This document shows, in pieces, positions 9,835 to 19,004 of a stretch of 64,000 nt of DNA. The notes beneath the pieces are model-generated. The model did not search any database. It was not told where the DNA came from and saw only the letters and a list, made by a program, of their open reading frames with translations. The DNA lies in the NCBI RefSeq assembly GCF_014202275.1, contig NZ_JACHGF010000004.1:504463-568462 (forward strand), in the 5' to 3' direction. The stretch's first letter is position 1; each line of letters begins with the position of its first letter. This stretch comes from Rhabdobacter roseus. GTDB taxonomy: Bacteria; Bacteroidota; Bacteroidia; Cytophagales; Spirosomataceae. A program made the position numbers and the translations under genes.

Positions 9835-10779
9835 ATGGTACGTATATTTTATAAGGAAGGCCGGCAGATCAAGCGGGAAAACGACATTCGCGAACTAGGG
9901 CATCTGCCCAATTTATTATGGGTTGATTTGCAGTCACCTACGCCCGAGGAAGAGGAATGGGTGGAGACCAAGTGCTCGATCAGCTTCCAGACCCCGCAGG
10001 AGATCGTCGAAATCGAGAGTAGTTCGCGTTTTTTTGAACAGCAGAATACCATCAACGCCAACTCCAATTTTCTCCGGATCAACCCGGACGGCTACGAGAT
10101 CTACCCCGTTTCGTTTATTCTGCACGAGAACGTGCTCTTTACCTACCGCCAGGGCGACTCCAAGACGTTCGCCGACACGGTGAAGAAAATGAAGGTGAGC
10201 CAGGAGACCTTCCAGACGGGCGTGGACTTCATGCTGGTGCTGCTCGAAACGCGCATCGAAGCCGACGCCGACTCGCTGGAGAGTATCTCACGCGATATAT
10301 CCACCATCAGCAAAAACCTCACCCACGAGCAAAAAGCCCGGCAGGAGGTACTGATCCGAATCAGCGGCCTGCAGGAGATCACCATGATGCTGCGCGAAAC
10401 GAGCATCGATAAGCAGCGGGTACTTTCGAGCATTCTGCGGAGCCAGTACTTTCCCGAAGACCGCAAGGAGCACCTTCGGATTATTCTCAAGGACATTAGC
10501 TCGCTGCTCGAATACACCACCTTCAACTTCGAGCGGCTGGAGTACCTCCAGAATACCTTCATGGGTTTGATCAATTTGGAGCAAAGCCAGGTCATCAAGA
10601 TCTTCACCGTCGTGACGATCATCTTCATGCCTCCGACGCTCATCGCCGGCATCTTTGGCATGAACTACGACATCATCCCTACCTCCCACGACACCTGGGG
10701 CTTCTGGGAAGCGCTGGTGATGATGGTGGTGTCGTCGCTGGTGGTACTTTGGTTTTTCCGGCGCAAACGCTGGATCTAG
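9835..10779 (+). CDS. corA: CorA-family magnesium/divalent cation transporter
   Basis: Pentameric inner-membrane channel for Mg2+ (also Co2+ or Ni2+ in some members). 314 residues: a long soluble alpha/beta and helical funnel domain, then two C-terminal transmembrane helices. The diagnostic GMN motif is seen in FGMNYDIIP at the end of the first helix, and the protein ends in a basic RRKRWI. It stands alone on the + strand, divergent from the MFS gene, and the following acetyltransferase starts 50 bases later. Confidence 0.94.
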   Translation: MVRIFYKEGRQIKRENDIRELGHLPNLLWVDLQSPTPEEEEWVETKCSISFQTPQEIVEIESSSRFFEQQNTINANSNFLRINPDGYEIYPVSFILHENVLFTYRQGDSKTFADTVKKMKVSQETFQTGVDFMLVLLETRIEADADSLESISRDISTISKNLTHEQKARQEVLIRISGLQEITMMLRETSIDKQRVLSSILRSQYFPEDRKEHLRIILKDISSLLEYTTFNFERLEYLQNTFMGLINLEQSQVIKIFTVVTIIFMPPTLIAGIFGMNYDIIPTSHDTWGFWEALVMMVVSSLVVLWFFRRKRWI

Positions 10780-10829
10780 GTACTTTAAAGTACCTTACGC
10801 TATTTTTGTTTTTTGTCAAAACTACCCCC

Positions 10830-11384
10830 GTGGCTCTTCAACTCACCCATGCCCAGACCGACGACGACCTTCGTCAGATCCTGGCCCTCCAACAAAAAAA
10901 CCTCCGCACGGAGCTCTCCGCCGAGGCCCGGCAGCAGCAGGGTTTCGTGACGGTCCGGCATACGTGGGAGCAGCTTCGGCTCATGCACAGCCTCACGCCG
11001 CAGGTCATGGCCAAAGACGGCGACGAGGTCGTAGCCTTTGCCCTGGCCATGCTGCCTACCATGGGTACTTTAATTCCGGACCTACAGCCCATGTTTGCGC
11101 TCATGGACGAGGTACTTTGGCAGGAAAGTACCTTGGCGCAGCGCCGCTACTACGTCATGGGGCAGGTGTGCGTGGACGAGCGCTGGCGGGGCCAGGGCGT
11201 GTTCGATCAGCTTTATCAAAAACACAAAGACCTGTACTACCCGCACTACGACCTGCTCGTGACGGAAATCTCTACCGCCAACGTCCGTTCCCAGCGCGCC
11301 CACGAGCGGGTAGGTTTCCGGACCATCCACCGGCACCGCGACCACGTCGATGACTGGAACGTGGTGGTGTGGGCGTGGGTGTAG
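10830..11384 (+). CDS. GNAT-family N-acetyltransferase
   Basis: About 184 residues with the GNAT fold. The acetyl-CoA-binding motif A region reads VMGQVCVDERWRGQGVFDQLYQKH, with the R-G-Q-G loop, and ends AHERVGFR as is usual for the family. I start it at GTG 10830 (MALQLTHAQTDDDL). An ATG at 10749 would run back into corA and adds a non-conserved hydrophobic stretch. The acceptor substrate is unknown. It lies directly after corA and convergent with the FkbM gene. Confidence 0.85.
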   Translation: MALQLTHAQTDDDLRQILALQQKNLRTELSAEARQQQGFVTVRHTWEQLRLMHSLTPQVMAKDGDEVVAFALAMLPTMGTLIPDLQPMFALMDEVLWQESTLAQRRYYVMGQVCVDERWRGQGVFDQLYQKHKDLYYPHYDLLVTEISTANVRSQRAHERVGFRTIHRHRDHVDDWNVVVWAWV

Positions 11385-11459
11385 AAGGTACCTATATCAG
11401 CAGCGGCGCACTGTTGAGCCGGGAGGTTTTGGGAAGGAGGTACTTTGCTGGGTAGGTAC

Positions 11460-12302
11460 TTAGGTGGAAATGGCGTAAAAATTAAACGTTTTCCATTTCG
11501 TCATATCTTTGGCTGAGGTAATAGGGACAATCTCAGCCTGGTCGGTAAAATCAGAAAAATAGTAAAGCGCGTAGCCCAGGCCGGACACCGTGTCGAAAAG
11601 CTCGGCTCTTTCTGCCGGAGTAGATTTGGTAAAGCATTCGGCTACCAAAGCGGGTTTGTATTTTTTTAGTAAGCCCTCCAGGGATCTGATCACCTCCCGG
11701 TCGGCCCCTTCCACGTCCACTTTTATAAAGGAAATAGTAGGTAGCTCAGCGGCGTAGTTTTTCAGCAAGAAGTCTTCTAAAACAATGCCTTTTACTTTTT
11801 TGGTCAATTGATAATTTCCGTGTTCGGTTACTACTTCGTTTGAAATACCTCCGTTGCCAAAAGAGGCTTCCGAAGAAGCATAGCTAAATTCCCCCTCCAC
11901 ATTGGTGATCGCAAAAGGATACGTAATGATGTTTGTTTTATCGGTATTCAGCTTTACGTTTTCCTGAAGGATTTTGTACACGTACGGATTAGGGTCAAAA
12001 CCAAGGGTGGTTCCCGTTTTGCCCGCCGCCAGCGCCATCGGCACGGTGGTATCACCAATATGGGTACCAATGTCAATGCAGAGCGAACCTTTGGGGATAA
12101 ATTTCTTGAAAAAATTTACTTCCTGCTGGGTAATTTCTTTAGGGTCTATCAACGGGTTAGCCCAGTTCGCAAATACAATTTCTCCCTCTTCGTCTAGGTT
12201 GAAAGTCGAGAGTACGTGGCCGTATTCTTGGGTGTAGCGCCGCGCTTTTTTCTTGGCTATTTTATTTTCTATCAGACTTTTAATGCGATTAAACATAGAC
12301 AT
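11460..12302 (-). CDS. FkbM-family SAM-dependent methyltransferase
   Basis: 280 residues. The SAM-binding motif I is CIDIGTHIGDTTVPMALAAG (near residues 95-114), followed by the acidic loop LGFDPNPYVYKILQENV and the FkbM hallmark FIKVDVEGADREVIRSL. FkbM enzymes O-methylate sugars or polyketides. Next to two glycosyltransferases this one probably modifies a surface glycan. The gene is visibly AT-richer and has fewer GTAC words than its neighbours, which hints at transfer. It is the last gene of a three-gene minus-strand group, 52 bases after the preceding one. Confidence 0.88.
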   Translation of the reverse strand: MSMFNRIKSLIENKIAKKKARRYTQEYGHVLSTFNLDEEGEIVFANWANPLIDPKEITQQEVNFFKKFIPKGSLCIDIGTHIGDTTVPMALAAGKTGTTLGFDPNPYVYKILQENVKLNTDKTNIITYPFAITNVEGEFSYASSEASFGNGGISNEVVTEHGNYQLTKKVKGIVLEDFLLKNYAAELPTISFIKVDVEGADREVIRSLEGLLKKYKPALVAECFTKSTPAERAELFDTVSGLGYALYYFSDFTDQAEIVPITSAKDMTKWKTFNFYAIST

Positions 12303-12354
12303 TAGGAATTAGTAGAAATGAAGGAGTTCGTAAGTTGTATTTTATAGTTCAATA

Positions 12355-13197
12355 TCAATACTCAATATCGGCTATGAGCTCTTTTTTTTCGGACCCCCAT
12401 TTCTCATCTTCTGTAATGAGGTTAGCGGCGTCAGTGAAAGGTACGTAATGTTTGCTTTTTAGAGTAAGCCGAGAAAAATGGTGAAAATAAACTTCCAGGG
12501 CTAAATGAAGCGGCTTCACGTCTTTTTCTGTTAGCGCCCTTTTTTTGGTTCGAAGGTAAAAATCAAAATCGGCGCGCTGAATGCGTTCGTCCCAATATGT
12601 ACCTATTTTCTCCAGACCCTGCTTGGTAGCTACAATACAGGAACCGGAAAAACCTTCCTTTACCTTCCCCGCAAAATGCGTCGTGCGCTGATCTTGATAA
12701 GCCTCCCAGTTTCGGTACATTAGCTTAAACATACCTAAAAGAACAGCCCGGCGGGGGCCAAAGAGAGTCAAGAGTGGATTTTTAATGAGCCGCCACCTAT
12801 TCCTCAACGTTCGGGTTTTTTTGTCACTTTCGGCCCGATCATTAGAGGCTGGCGATAGGAAATCATAGCCTTGCCTTTGCATTACGTCAAGTAGTTTTTG
12901 GTCCCAATTTGGCGAAACGATAAGATCATTATTCAGGAAAGCAATAAGCTGACCTTTCGCAACAGATAACCCTTGATTCTGGCAATGGGGGTAGGAATAA
13001 TTAGTTTCATTTCGAATGACGGTAGCTCCCGTCGATTTGAAAAATTCGGTACTGCCATCCGTGGAAGCGTTATCGATCACGATCAGTTCATATTCGTAAT
13101 AAGTATACCTTTGTACATATTCTACAAATAGCTTATTCATTTGTAGCTGATTACGAACAGAAGTTATAATACTTACCGTAGGTGGGATAGGACGCAT
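12355..13197 (-). CDS. Glycosyltransferase family 2
   Basis: 280 residues with the GT-A fold of family 2: VSIITSVRNQ at the N-terminus, YELIVIDNASTDGSTEFF, and the acidic metal-binding loop AFLNNDLIVSPNWD, where the second D is the DxD equivalent. The C-terminal half (SGSCIVATKQGLEKIG, DFDFYLRTKKR) matches rhamnosyl- and galactosyltransferase-like members. It probably builds a surface polysaccharide or glycoprotein glycan. AT-rich like the FkbM gene downstream. Donor and acceptor are unknown. Confidence 0.88.
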   Translation of the reverse strand: MRPIPPTVSIITSVRNQLQMNKLFVEYVQRYTYYEYELIVIDNASTDGSTEFFKSTGATVIRNETNYSYPHCQNQGLSVAKGQLIAFLNNDLIVSPNWDQKLLDVMQRQGYDFLSPASNDRAESDKKTRTLRNRWRLIKNPLLTLFGPRRAVLLGMFKLMYRNWEAYQDQRTTHFAGKVKEGFSGSCIVATKQGLEKIGTYWDERIQRADFDFYLRTKKRALTEKDVKPLHLALEVYFHHFSRLTLKSKHYVPFTDAANLITEDEKWGSEKKELIADIEY

Positions 13198-13243
13198 AAA
13201 ATATACTTGCGAAAGGCCTGGATAGTTATTTCAAATGAAGCTT

Positions 13244-14128
13244 TCAAATGAGCTCGTAGTTTCGGAATTCAAAGGGGCGGTGGCCGGTTTTTTTCTCGTA
13301 CCAGTAGAGCAGCGCATCTTTAAGGGCAAATTTCTTTTGCTCGGGGTTTAATTCAACGTTCCAGTTTTGCTGCTGAATGCGCGGCTGCATCACTGCCGGG
13401 TGGGTACCTGTGAAGCGGCTTAGGGAGTCAAATTGGCTGAAATCGAAAAAATCTTCGGTCTGTAGTAGTTTTTGCCAGCTATCCTCATTCTTCCAAAACC
13501 GCCCTACGTTTTTCATTTTTTTCTTCATCTGTACGGGGCTTTTTACCCAGCCGTAGTGGTAAATGGCCGCTCCGCAGGACTTGACTTTTAGCTTTTGGGT
13601 ACCTCGTCTAAAACCCTGGGCGTCGCGAAAAGCGCTGATGCGTGGGCGGTCCGTAGCCGGACTAAATCGAATAACCCTAACCTCGCGCCGGTACCAGGTA
13701 CGGCTATCACCGACGTAGTCGTAGGTACCGTAAAAATGGAGGTAATCAAAAAGCAGCCCTTCCACGCGTGGGTCGTGGAGGTACTTTTGGCAGGCTTCCC
13801 GCACTACGGGAATGTACTGCTCGTGAAGTACCTCGTCGGCCTGGATGTAAAAGGCCCAGTCGGTGTCGGGTGCCAGATACGAATATGCCTTGTCGGTTTC
13901 GACGGCCAGTACTTTGCCTCCCTGCCGGAGCGTCATGTCCCACTCCGTTTCTACGATGCGGATCTTGTCGGAGTCCAGGGCCTGGATCAGCCCCAGCGTG
14001 CCGTCCTGGCTTTGGCCCACCGCCACCACCATTTCGTCCACCAGCGGCAGAAGGGACCTGATCGCCTCTACGATGGGGTAGTCGTTGAGAAGGGCATCCT
14101 TGATGATCGTAAATCCGGAGATTTTCAT
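13244..14128 (-). CDS. Glycosyltransferase family 2-like protein
   Basis: 294 residues. The N-terminus MKISGFTIIKDALLNDYPIVEAIRSLLPLVDEMVVAVGQSQDG is the family pattern for a GT2 subgroup often annotated as glycosyltransferase or glycosyl transferase-like in Bacteroidota. The acidic motif is AFYIQADEVLHEQY, in place of the usual DxD. The gene is GC-rich like the chromosome, unlike the two genes after it, from which it is separated by 46 bases. Same direction and likely the same transcript. The sugar is unknown. Confidence 0.83.
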   Translation of the reverse strand: MKISGFTIIKDALLNDYPIVEAIRSLLPLVDEMVVAVGQSQDGTLGLIQALDSDKIRIVETEWDMTLRQGGKVLAVETDKAYSYLAPDTDWAFYIQADEVLHEQYIPVVREACQKYLHDPRVEGLLFDYLHFYGTYDYVGDSRTWYRREVRVIRFSPATDRPRISAFRDAQGFRRGTQKLKVKSCGAAIYHYGWVKSPVQMKKKMKNVGRFWKNEDSWQKLLQTEDFFDFSQFDSLSRFTGTHPAVMQPRIQQQNWNVELNPEQKKFALKDALLYWYEKKTGHRPFEFRNYELI

Positions 14129-14285
14129 GCGGGTAGTTAGGTCTAGGTACTTCCTCCGTAAGTACCTCTATACGTCCGTTTTCACTTTCGGAGGGAATTC
14201 ATTCGTGAACGGATTGATAGCGACAAAGTTAAAATTTTTAAAATAGAATTTTTCAAGCGTAAGTCTAAAAGAGCAGGTACCTGTC

Positions 14286-14317
14286 CTTGAATTTGCAAGC
14301 ATTAAGGCGTAGTTTTG
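14286..14317 (+). promoter_or_regulatory. Candidate promoter of nrdB
   Basis: CTTG (14286-14289), 20 bases, TAGTTTTG (14310-14317). This is close to the Bacteroidota housekeeping pattern TTTG-N19/20-TAnnTTTG. Transcription would start about 80 bases before the nrdB ATG at 14405. A 66-residue open frame on the other strand in this gap is probably chance. Confidence 0.5.
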
Positions 14318-14404
14318 TTTAGCCTGATTCAATCGCCAAGGGCTCACGCGGCCCCGCAATTTCTTCAATAAGTACTTCTAAAAAAAATATAAAGTCAACC
14401 AACT

Positions 14405-15400
14405 ATGTCACAGACGAATTCCCAACAAGAGCCTCTACTGATAGAGGACCCGCTTCGGTTTGTTTTGTTCCCCATCAAGCACTCGGATATTTGGGAAATG
14501 TATAAACGCCACGAAGCCTCTTTCTGGACGGCCGAGGAGATCGACCTCTCGCAGGATCAGAAGGATTGGGAAAACCTGAACGATGGCGAACGCCACTTCA
14601 TCTCGCACATTTTGGCCTTTTTTGCGGCTTCTGACGGCATCGTGAACGAAAACCTGGCCATTAACTTTCTGAGTGAAGTGCAGTACGCCGAGGCCAAGTG
14701 TTTCTACGGCTTCCAGATCGCCATGGAGAACATCCACTCCGAGACCTACTCGCTGCTGATCGATACGTACATCAAAGATCCTACGGAAAAAGACCGCCTG
14801 CTACGCGCCATCGACACGGTACCCTGCGTACATAAAAAAGCCGAATGGGCGCTGAAATGGATCAATAGCCCGGACTTCACGGAGCGGATCATTGCGTTTG
14901 CGGCGGTAGAGGGAATTTTCTTTTCGGGCTCGTTCTGCTCGATCTTCTGGCTGAAAAAACGCGGCCTGATGCCCGGCTTGTCGTTTTCCAACGAGCTCAT
15001 CTCGCGTGACGAAGGCCTGCACTGCGAGTTTGCGTGCCTGCTTTATACGCAGCATATCAAGAACAAACTATCCGAAGCGCGGGTGAAGGAAATCATTCTG
15101 GATGCCGTCGAGATTGAGAAGGAATTTATATCTGAAGCCCTGCCGGTTTCGCTCATCGGCATGAACGCCGAGCTCATGAAGCAGTACATCGAGTTCGTGG
15201 CTGATTTCTGGCTGGAGCGCCTGGGTTGTTCGAAGCACTTTGGTTCTTCCAATCCGTTCGATTTCATGGAGCTCATCTCGCTGCCGGGCAAGACCAACTT
15301 CTTCGAAAAACGCGTGGGTGAGTACCAGAAGGCCGGCGTGATGACGGGCATGAACGACAAGGAGTCGTCCCATAAGATTGCCTTCGACGACGATTTCTGA
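14405..15400 (+). CDS. nrdB: Class I ribonucleoside-diphosphate reductase small subunit
   Basis: Radical-generating beta subunit of class I ribonucleotide reductase, 331 residues. Metal ligands and the radical site are visible: D47 in [10 protein letters not shown]108 and H111 in [11 protein letters not shown]115 as the radical tyrosine, E in [11 protein letters not shown], and the E..H pair of [10 protein letters not shown]. The sequence resembles the eukaryotic R2 type ([14 protein letters not shown]) and ends in the acidic-aromatic FDDDF tail that docks onto the alpha subunit. The partner nrdA is not adjacent but at 60502, in the same orientation. It ends at a bidirectional terminator shared with recX. 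Confidence 0.96.
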   Translation: MSQTNSQQEPLLIEDPLRFVLFPIKHSDIWEMYKRHEASFWTAEEIDLSQDQKDWENLNDGERHFISHILAFFAASDGIVNENLAINFLSEVQYAEAKCFYGFQIAMENIHSETYSLLIDTYIKDPTEKDRLLRAIDTVPCVHKKAEWALKWINSPDFTERIIAFAAVEGIFFSGSFCSIFWLKKRGLMPGLSFSNELISRDEGLHCEFACLLYTQHIKNKLSEARVKEIILDAVEIEKEFISEALPVSLIGMNAELMKQYIEFVADFWLERLGCSKHFGSSNPFDFMELISLPGKTNFFEKRVGEYQKAGVMTGMNDKESSHKIAFDDDF

Positions 15401-15438
15401 GGTAATCCTCTAAGTACCTTGAAAGTACCTGCTTACCC

Positions 15439-15477
15439 AAAGTACCCCCGCCAGACTTCTTTTGGCGGGGGTACTTT
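15439..15477. terminator. Bidirectional terminator between nrdB and recX
   Basis: Perfect 15-base arms AAAGTACCCCCGCCA (15439-15453) and TGGCGGGGGTACTTT (15463-15477) with a 9-base loop. The arms end in AAA/TTT, and the hairpin lies between convergent genes. The stem ends are the GTAC word that is over-used throughout this genome. Confidence 0.85.
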
Positions 15478-15480
15478 GCT

Positions 15481-15942
15481 TTAGGTACCTAGGAGCTTCT
15501 CGGTGAGTCGCCACACCAGTTCGCTTTCGTAGCCCTTGCCCAGCGCAAAGCGAATGAGCTTTTGCTTGCGCTTCAGCGGGTCGGTTTCGGTACGTTGCAG
15601 GGTACTTAGCTTCTTTTGCAGTAGTTCTTCCAGGGAGGCTTCGTAGGCGGCGTCGCTGATTTCGCTCATGCCCTGCCGAATGGTGTAGTCGGTGAGGCCG
15701 CGGCGGCTTAGCTCTTGCTTGATCTTGTGGCGGCCCCACTGCTTGATCCTGAATTTTCCCCCGGCAAAAGTACGGGCAAAGCGCTCCTCGCTGAGGTAGT
15801 TTTGGCTGATGAGCTCCGCAATGATCTCCTCGGCTTCGTCGCCCCAGACGCCCCATTTTTGCAGGCGCTGACGTACTTCGTCCTGGGTGCGCTCCTGGTA
15901 GGCGCAGTAGGAAGCCGCTTTTTGCAGCAGCAGGCGGTCCAT
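15481..15942 (-). CDS. recX: RecX-family regulatory protein
   Basis: Modulator of RecA filaments. 153 residues, all helical, with the three-helix RecX repeats: AASYCAYQERTQDEVRQRLQKWG, LISQNYLSEERFARTFAGGKF and WGRHKIKQELSRRGLTDYTI. The stop lies 4 bases from the right arm of the terminator shared with nrdB. recA itself is not in the window. The next gene upstream on the same strand ends only 3 bases before this start. Confidence 0.9.
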   Translation of the reverse strand: MDRLLLQKAASYCAYQERTQDEVRQRLQKWGVWGDEAEEIIAELISQNYLSEERFARTFAGGKFRIKQWGRHKIKQELSRRGLTDYTIRQGMSEISDAAYEASLEELLQKKLSTLQRTETDPLKRKQKLIRFALGKGYESELVWRLTEKLLGT

Positions 15943-15945
15943 AGG

Positions 15946-16569
15946 CTAGTGAATGACGTAGCCTTCGAACCGGTTTCCGAAGGTGATGGAAATCCCAATG
16001 TGCAGCGCCAGAAACCGGGACGAGTTTTTCAGGTCGAACTGCGGCGTACCGTTGCGGCTGCCGGGAAAACCTACCTGGTACAGGGCCTCGGCCGTCAGGG
16101 CAATGCCCTGCGAGATATCATAGCCCAACCCTACCTTGGGCGCAAAACCCAGCGTGGTTTCCCCGTAGGTATCGTCGTAGATGTTCTGGCCGTTCAGGTT
16201 TATTTTGGCAGAAAGGGCCGAGCGGATGGCCCCCACTTCCAGGCCCACGTACGGGTGCAGGTCCGTGGCGGTGAGGTAGTATTCGGCATGGGCCATGATC
16301 GGGATTGTGGCCGCTACGAGCTTGCCGCTTACGCCGCCGTCGGCTTCGGTGATGGTTTCGGCGTAGCCCCGCACCCGCACCCCCGCGGCCCAGCGGGGCG
16401 AGAAATAGTACTTGACGCCCAGCCCGCCGCCCGGTAAGCCCTGACTGCCCGACTGAGCGGGCAGGCCGTAGCCGGCATTCAGATCCACACTCAGCTGCGC
16501 GTGCGCCGTGGTACTGGCCCAAGTACCCAGTATTACCACCAGCAGGTACCTCTTGAATAGATTTTTCAT
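15946..16569 (-). CDS. Outer-membrane beta-barrel protein (porin-like)
   Basis: About 207 residues. Signal peptide MKNLFKRYLLVVILGTWASTTAHA is followed by alternating hydrophobic/polar strands typical of a small eight-stranded barrel (SVDLNAGYGLP, GLGVKYYFSPRWAAGVRVRGY, GFAPKVGLGYDISQGIALTAEALYQV, ALHIGISITFG). I start it at the ATG at 16569 because the preceding 12 residues (from 16605) would disrupt the signal peptide. Role is unknown; family members are generic OmpW- or OprF-like barrels. The stop is 3 bases from the recX start. Confidence 0.82.
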   Translation of the reverse strand: MKNLFKRYLLVVILGTWASTTAHAQLSVDLNAGYGLPAQSGSQGLPGGGLGVKYYFSPRWAAGVRVRGYAETITEADGGVSGKLVAATIPIMAHAEYYLTATDLHPYVGLEVGAIRSALSAKINLNGQNIYDDTYGETTLGFAPKVGLGYDISQGIALTAEALYQVGFPGSRNGTPQFDLKNSSRFLALHIGISITFGNRFEGYVIH

Positions 16570-16828
16570 ACGTGAAGTAACAAAGCGATAAGGATTACGC
16601 ATCAAGGATAGAAGTGCCCAGGAAAGGTACCTTCGTGCCCCTTGTTACTTAGGACACCTTTCCGGCGCTTCACCCCTATGTACGTACAAAGGTCCAAAAA
16701 GTTTCTCAAAAGGCTAATTTTACCAGAAAGTATGTGCGTATGAGTAGAGCCATGAGTCAAATTCTTTTATTTTACAGTATAGTACCAAGGTACCCCGCTT
16801 CTTTATTTTGTGTTATAACTCGCTTTCT

Positions 16829-17632
16829 ATGTTTTTTGATCGGCGTTCTTTTCTGAGGTTTATCCCCGCGCTTTCCCTATTGGGCTTCCGTAGCCCTGGT
16901 CCACCCGCCCTGATTTCACGCTTTGCCGTAGCTTCCGACGGGCACTACGGGCAGCCTGATACCGACTACCTGGCCTTTCACAACGACTTGATTCGCTGGC
17001 TCAATCAGGAAAAGCTTCAGAAGGGGCTGGAGTTTGCCATCTTCAACGGGGATCTCATCCACGACGAGCCTACCCTGCTGTATGACCTCAAAACGACCCT
17101 GAAACGCCTGACCGTTCCGTTTTTCGTGACGCGAGGCAACCACGACCGCGTGGGGCGCGACGTCTGGGAAGGTACCTGGGGGTACCCCACCAACCACAGC
17201 TTTGCCCGCGGCGAGTACGCCTTCATCCTGGGCGATACCTCCAACGAAAAAGGCGAGTACCTATGCCCGGATGCGGCCTGGCTGCGCCAGGAGCTGGCCA
17301 AGTACAGCGCCAAGAAAGGTATTTTCGTTTTTTTGCACATCACCCCCGCCACCTGGACTGCCCATGGCATCGACTGCCCGGAGGTGCGGGAGCTCTTGGA
17401 AAAAACACCCAACGTGCTGGCTACCTTCCACGGCCACGACCACGACCAGGACGGCCAGAAGCTGAGCGGCGGTAAGCCTTACTTCTTTGACGGGCACTTT
17501 GGCGGTAGCTGGGGTACGGCCTACAAAGGCTATCGCATCGTGGAGATCTACGACGACGCTACCTGGACCACCTACCAGTACAACCCCACCGCGGCACCCG
17601 TACTTAATTTGTACCGGGGAAAGGGGGAGTGA
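16829..17632 (+). CDS. Exported calcineurin-like metallophosphoesterase
   Basis: About 267 residues. The N-terminus MFFDRRSFLRFIPALSLLGF looks like a twin-arginine signal (RRSFLRF). Phosphoesterase motifs are ASDGHYG (first motif, D-x-H), FNGDLIHD, RGNHDR, a lone H in FLHITP and FHGHDHDQDG. The di-metal site therefore looks complete. The substrate is unknown; extracytoplasmic members often act on phosphodiesters or nucleotides. I use the ATG at 16829; one at 16808 would add seven residues before the RR motif. It is followed after 100 bases by an oxidoreductase gene. Confidence 0.88.
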   Translation: MFFDRRSFLRFIPALSLLGFRSPGPPALISRFAVASDGHYGQPDTDYLAFHNDLIRWLNQEKLQKGLEFAIFNGDLIHDEPTLLYDLKTTLKRLTVPFFVTRGNHDRVGRDVWEGTWGYPTNHSFARGEYAFILGDTSNEKGEYLCPDAAWLRQELAKYSAKKGIFVFLHITPATWTAHGIDCPEVRELLEKTPNVLATFHGHDHDQDGQKLSGGKPYFFDGHFGGSWGTAYKGYRIVEIYDDATWTTYQYNPTAAPVLNLYRGKGE

Positions 17633-17732
17633 GAGGTACTTTAGTTGGGAAGCTACCCTCGGCATGAGTTTTGTAAGACAGGTACCTACGTAACGAATTT
17701 AAATCTCTCATTGTACCTGCATTCCCTCTCTC

Positions 17733-18944
17733 ATGGATTTACTAAGCGGCCAGCCGTACTGGTTCTATAAAAATGGCGCTTTAAATAATTATCCTTCCAT
17801 TAGTGAGGATCTTAGTGAGGAGGTAGTTATCATGGGTGGCGGAATCACGGGCGCACTCATGGCGTGGTACTTGAGCCAGGCCGGCGTACCGGTGGTAGTG
17901 GTGGAAAAAAGGCACATCGGGCTGGGAAGTACCTCCGGCAGTACGGCCCTGCTCCAGTACGAAATCGATACCCATCTCACCAAACTCACGGAACTTCGGG
18001 GAGAAAAAGAGGCCGTAACCGCCTACCGGCTTTGCCTGGAGGCTATTTATAAGCTACAGGACATCGCCGCTGAGGTGGGAGAGGAGGTTAATTTCTCGCT
18101 GCGCAAAAGTGTGTACTACGCCTCCAAGCAGGACGAACTACCCGAGCTACGAAAAGAGTACGAAGCCCGAAAACGCCACGGAATTAATGTAGAGTGGTGG
18201 GATCAGGATACCCTGCGAAAGCATTTTCCCCATATCAAAAAAAGCGGGGCTATTCTTTCGCACGATGCGGCGCAGGTCGACACCTACCGGCTGGCGCATT
18301 GCCTGTTTCAGGCGTGCATCAAAAAAGGCGCGCGGGTGTACGATACCATCCAGGTAGACGAAGTCGTCCACCAAAAGGAGGGGGTACTTTTGCGGCTTAG
18401 CAATGGTAAAAAAATAAAGACGCGCCAGTTGATTATTGCCTGCGGCTACGAATCTCAAAACTACCTCAGCCAGACCGTCACGCGGCTGCATTCTACCTAC
18501 GCCATCATCAGCAAGCCCATTCCGCAGGCCGGGCCGCTTTGGTACGAAAATGCCCTGGTGTGGGAAAGTGCACGTCCTTACCTTTACATGCGTACTACCG
18601 AAGATCAGCGCATCCTGATTGGAGGCAAAGATGAAGCCTTTCAGAGTGCGGTCAAGCGCGACAAACTCCTCAAAAGCAAGAGCTGGCAACTGGCCCAGGC
18701 CGCCCGGCGGCTTTTCCCCGATCTGCCCTTCGTGAGCGACTACGAATGGTGCGGTACCTTTGCCGAAACCCAGGACGGGCTGCCCTACATCGGGGGCGTG
18801 GCGGAGCACCCAAACACCTACTTTGCGCTGGGCTTTGGTGGCAACGGCATCCTCTTCAGCGTCATTGCGGCGGAGATTATCCGAGACCTTATCTTGAAAA
18901 AGAAGAATCCCCACGCCGCCATCTTTGGCTTTGATCGGGCCTAA
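17733..18944 (+). CDS. FAD-dependent oxidoreductase of the DAO family
   Basis: 403 residues. The N-terminal Rossmann motif is VVIMGGGITGALMAWYL (G-x-G-x-x-G near residue 35), followed by VVVVEKRHIGLGSTSGSTALLQ, typical of the glycine/D-amino-acid oxidase fold. The C-terminal half has GTFAETQDGLPYIGG and ALGFGGNGILFSVIAAEI, the FAD-closing motif. Substrate is not evident. A stand-alone gene, convergent with tyrS. Confidence 0.9.
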   Translation: MDLLSGQPYWFYKNGALNNYPSISEDLSEEVVIMGGGITGALMAWYLSQAGVPVVVVEKRHIGLGSTSGSTALLQYEIDTHLTKLTELRGEKEAVTAYRLCLEAIYKLQDIAAEVGEEVNFSLRKSVYYASKQDELPELRKEYEARKRHGINVEWWDQDTLRKHFPHIKKSGAILSHDAAQVDTYRLAHCLFQACIKKGARVYDTIQVDEVVHQKEGVLLRLSNGKKIKTRQLIIACGYESQNYLSQTVTRLHSTYAIISKPIPQAGPLWYENALVWESARPYLYMRTTEDQRILIGGKDEAFQSAVKRDKLLKSKSWQLAQAARRLFPDLPFVSDYEWCGTFAETQDGLPYIGGVAEHPNTYFALGFGGNGILFSVIAAEIIRDLILKKKNPHAAIFGFDRA

Positions 18945-18948
18945 AAAA

Positions 18949-19002
18949 AGTACCCTGGCCACGAGGCTCAAGGTACCTTGGTACTGGTCAGAAGGGGTAC
19001 TT
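18949..19002. terminator. Weak inverted repeat between convergent genes
   Basis: AAAGTACCC near 18950 pairs with GGGTACTTT near 18995 across a long loop that itself contains the 12-base palindrome CAAGGTACCTTG (18969-18980). It sits between the oxidoreductase and tyrS stops. A terminator role is inferred from position only. Confidence 0.35.
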
Positions 19003-19004
19003 TG

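Noticed and set aside
14168..14368. 66-codon minus-strand frame upstream of nrdB
   Set aside because: It covers the likely nrdB promoter and has no family likeness.
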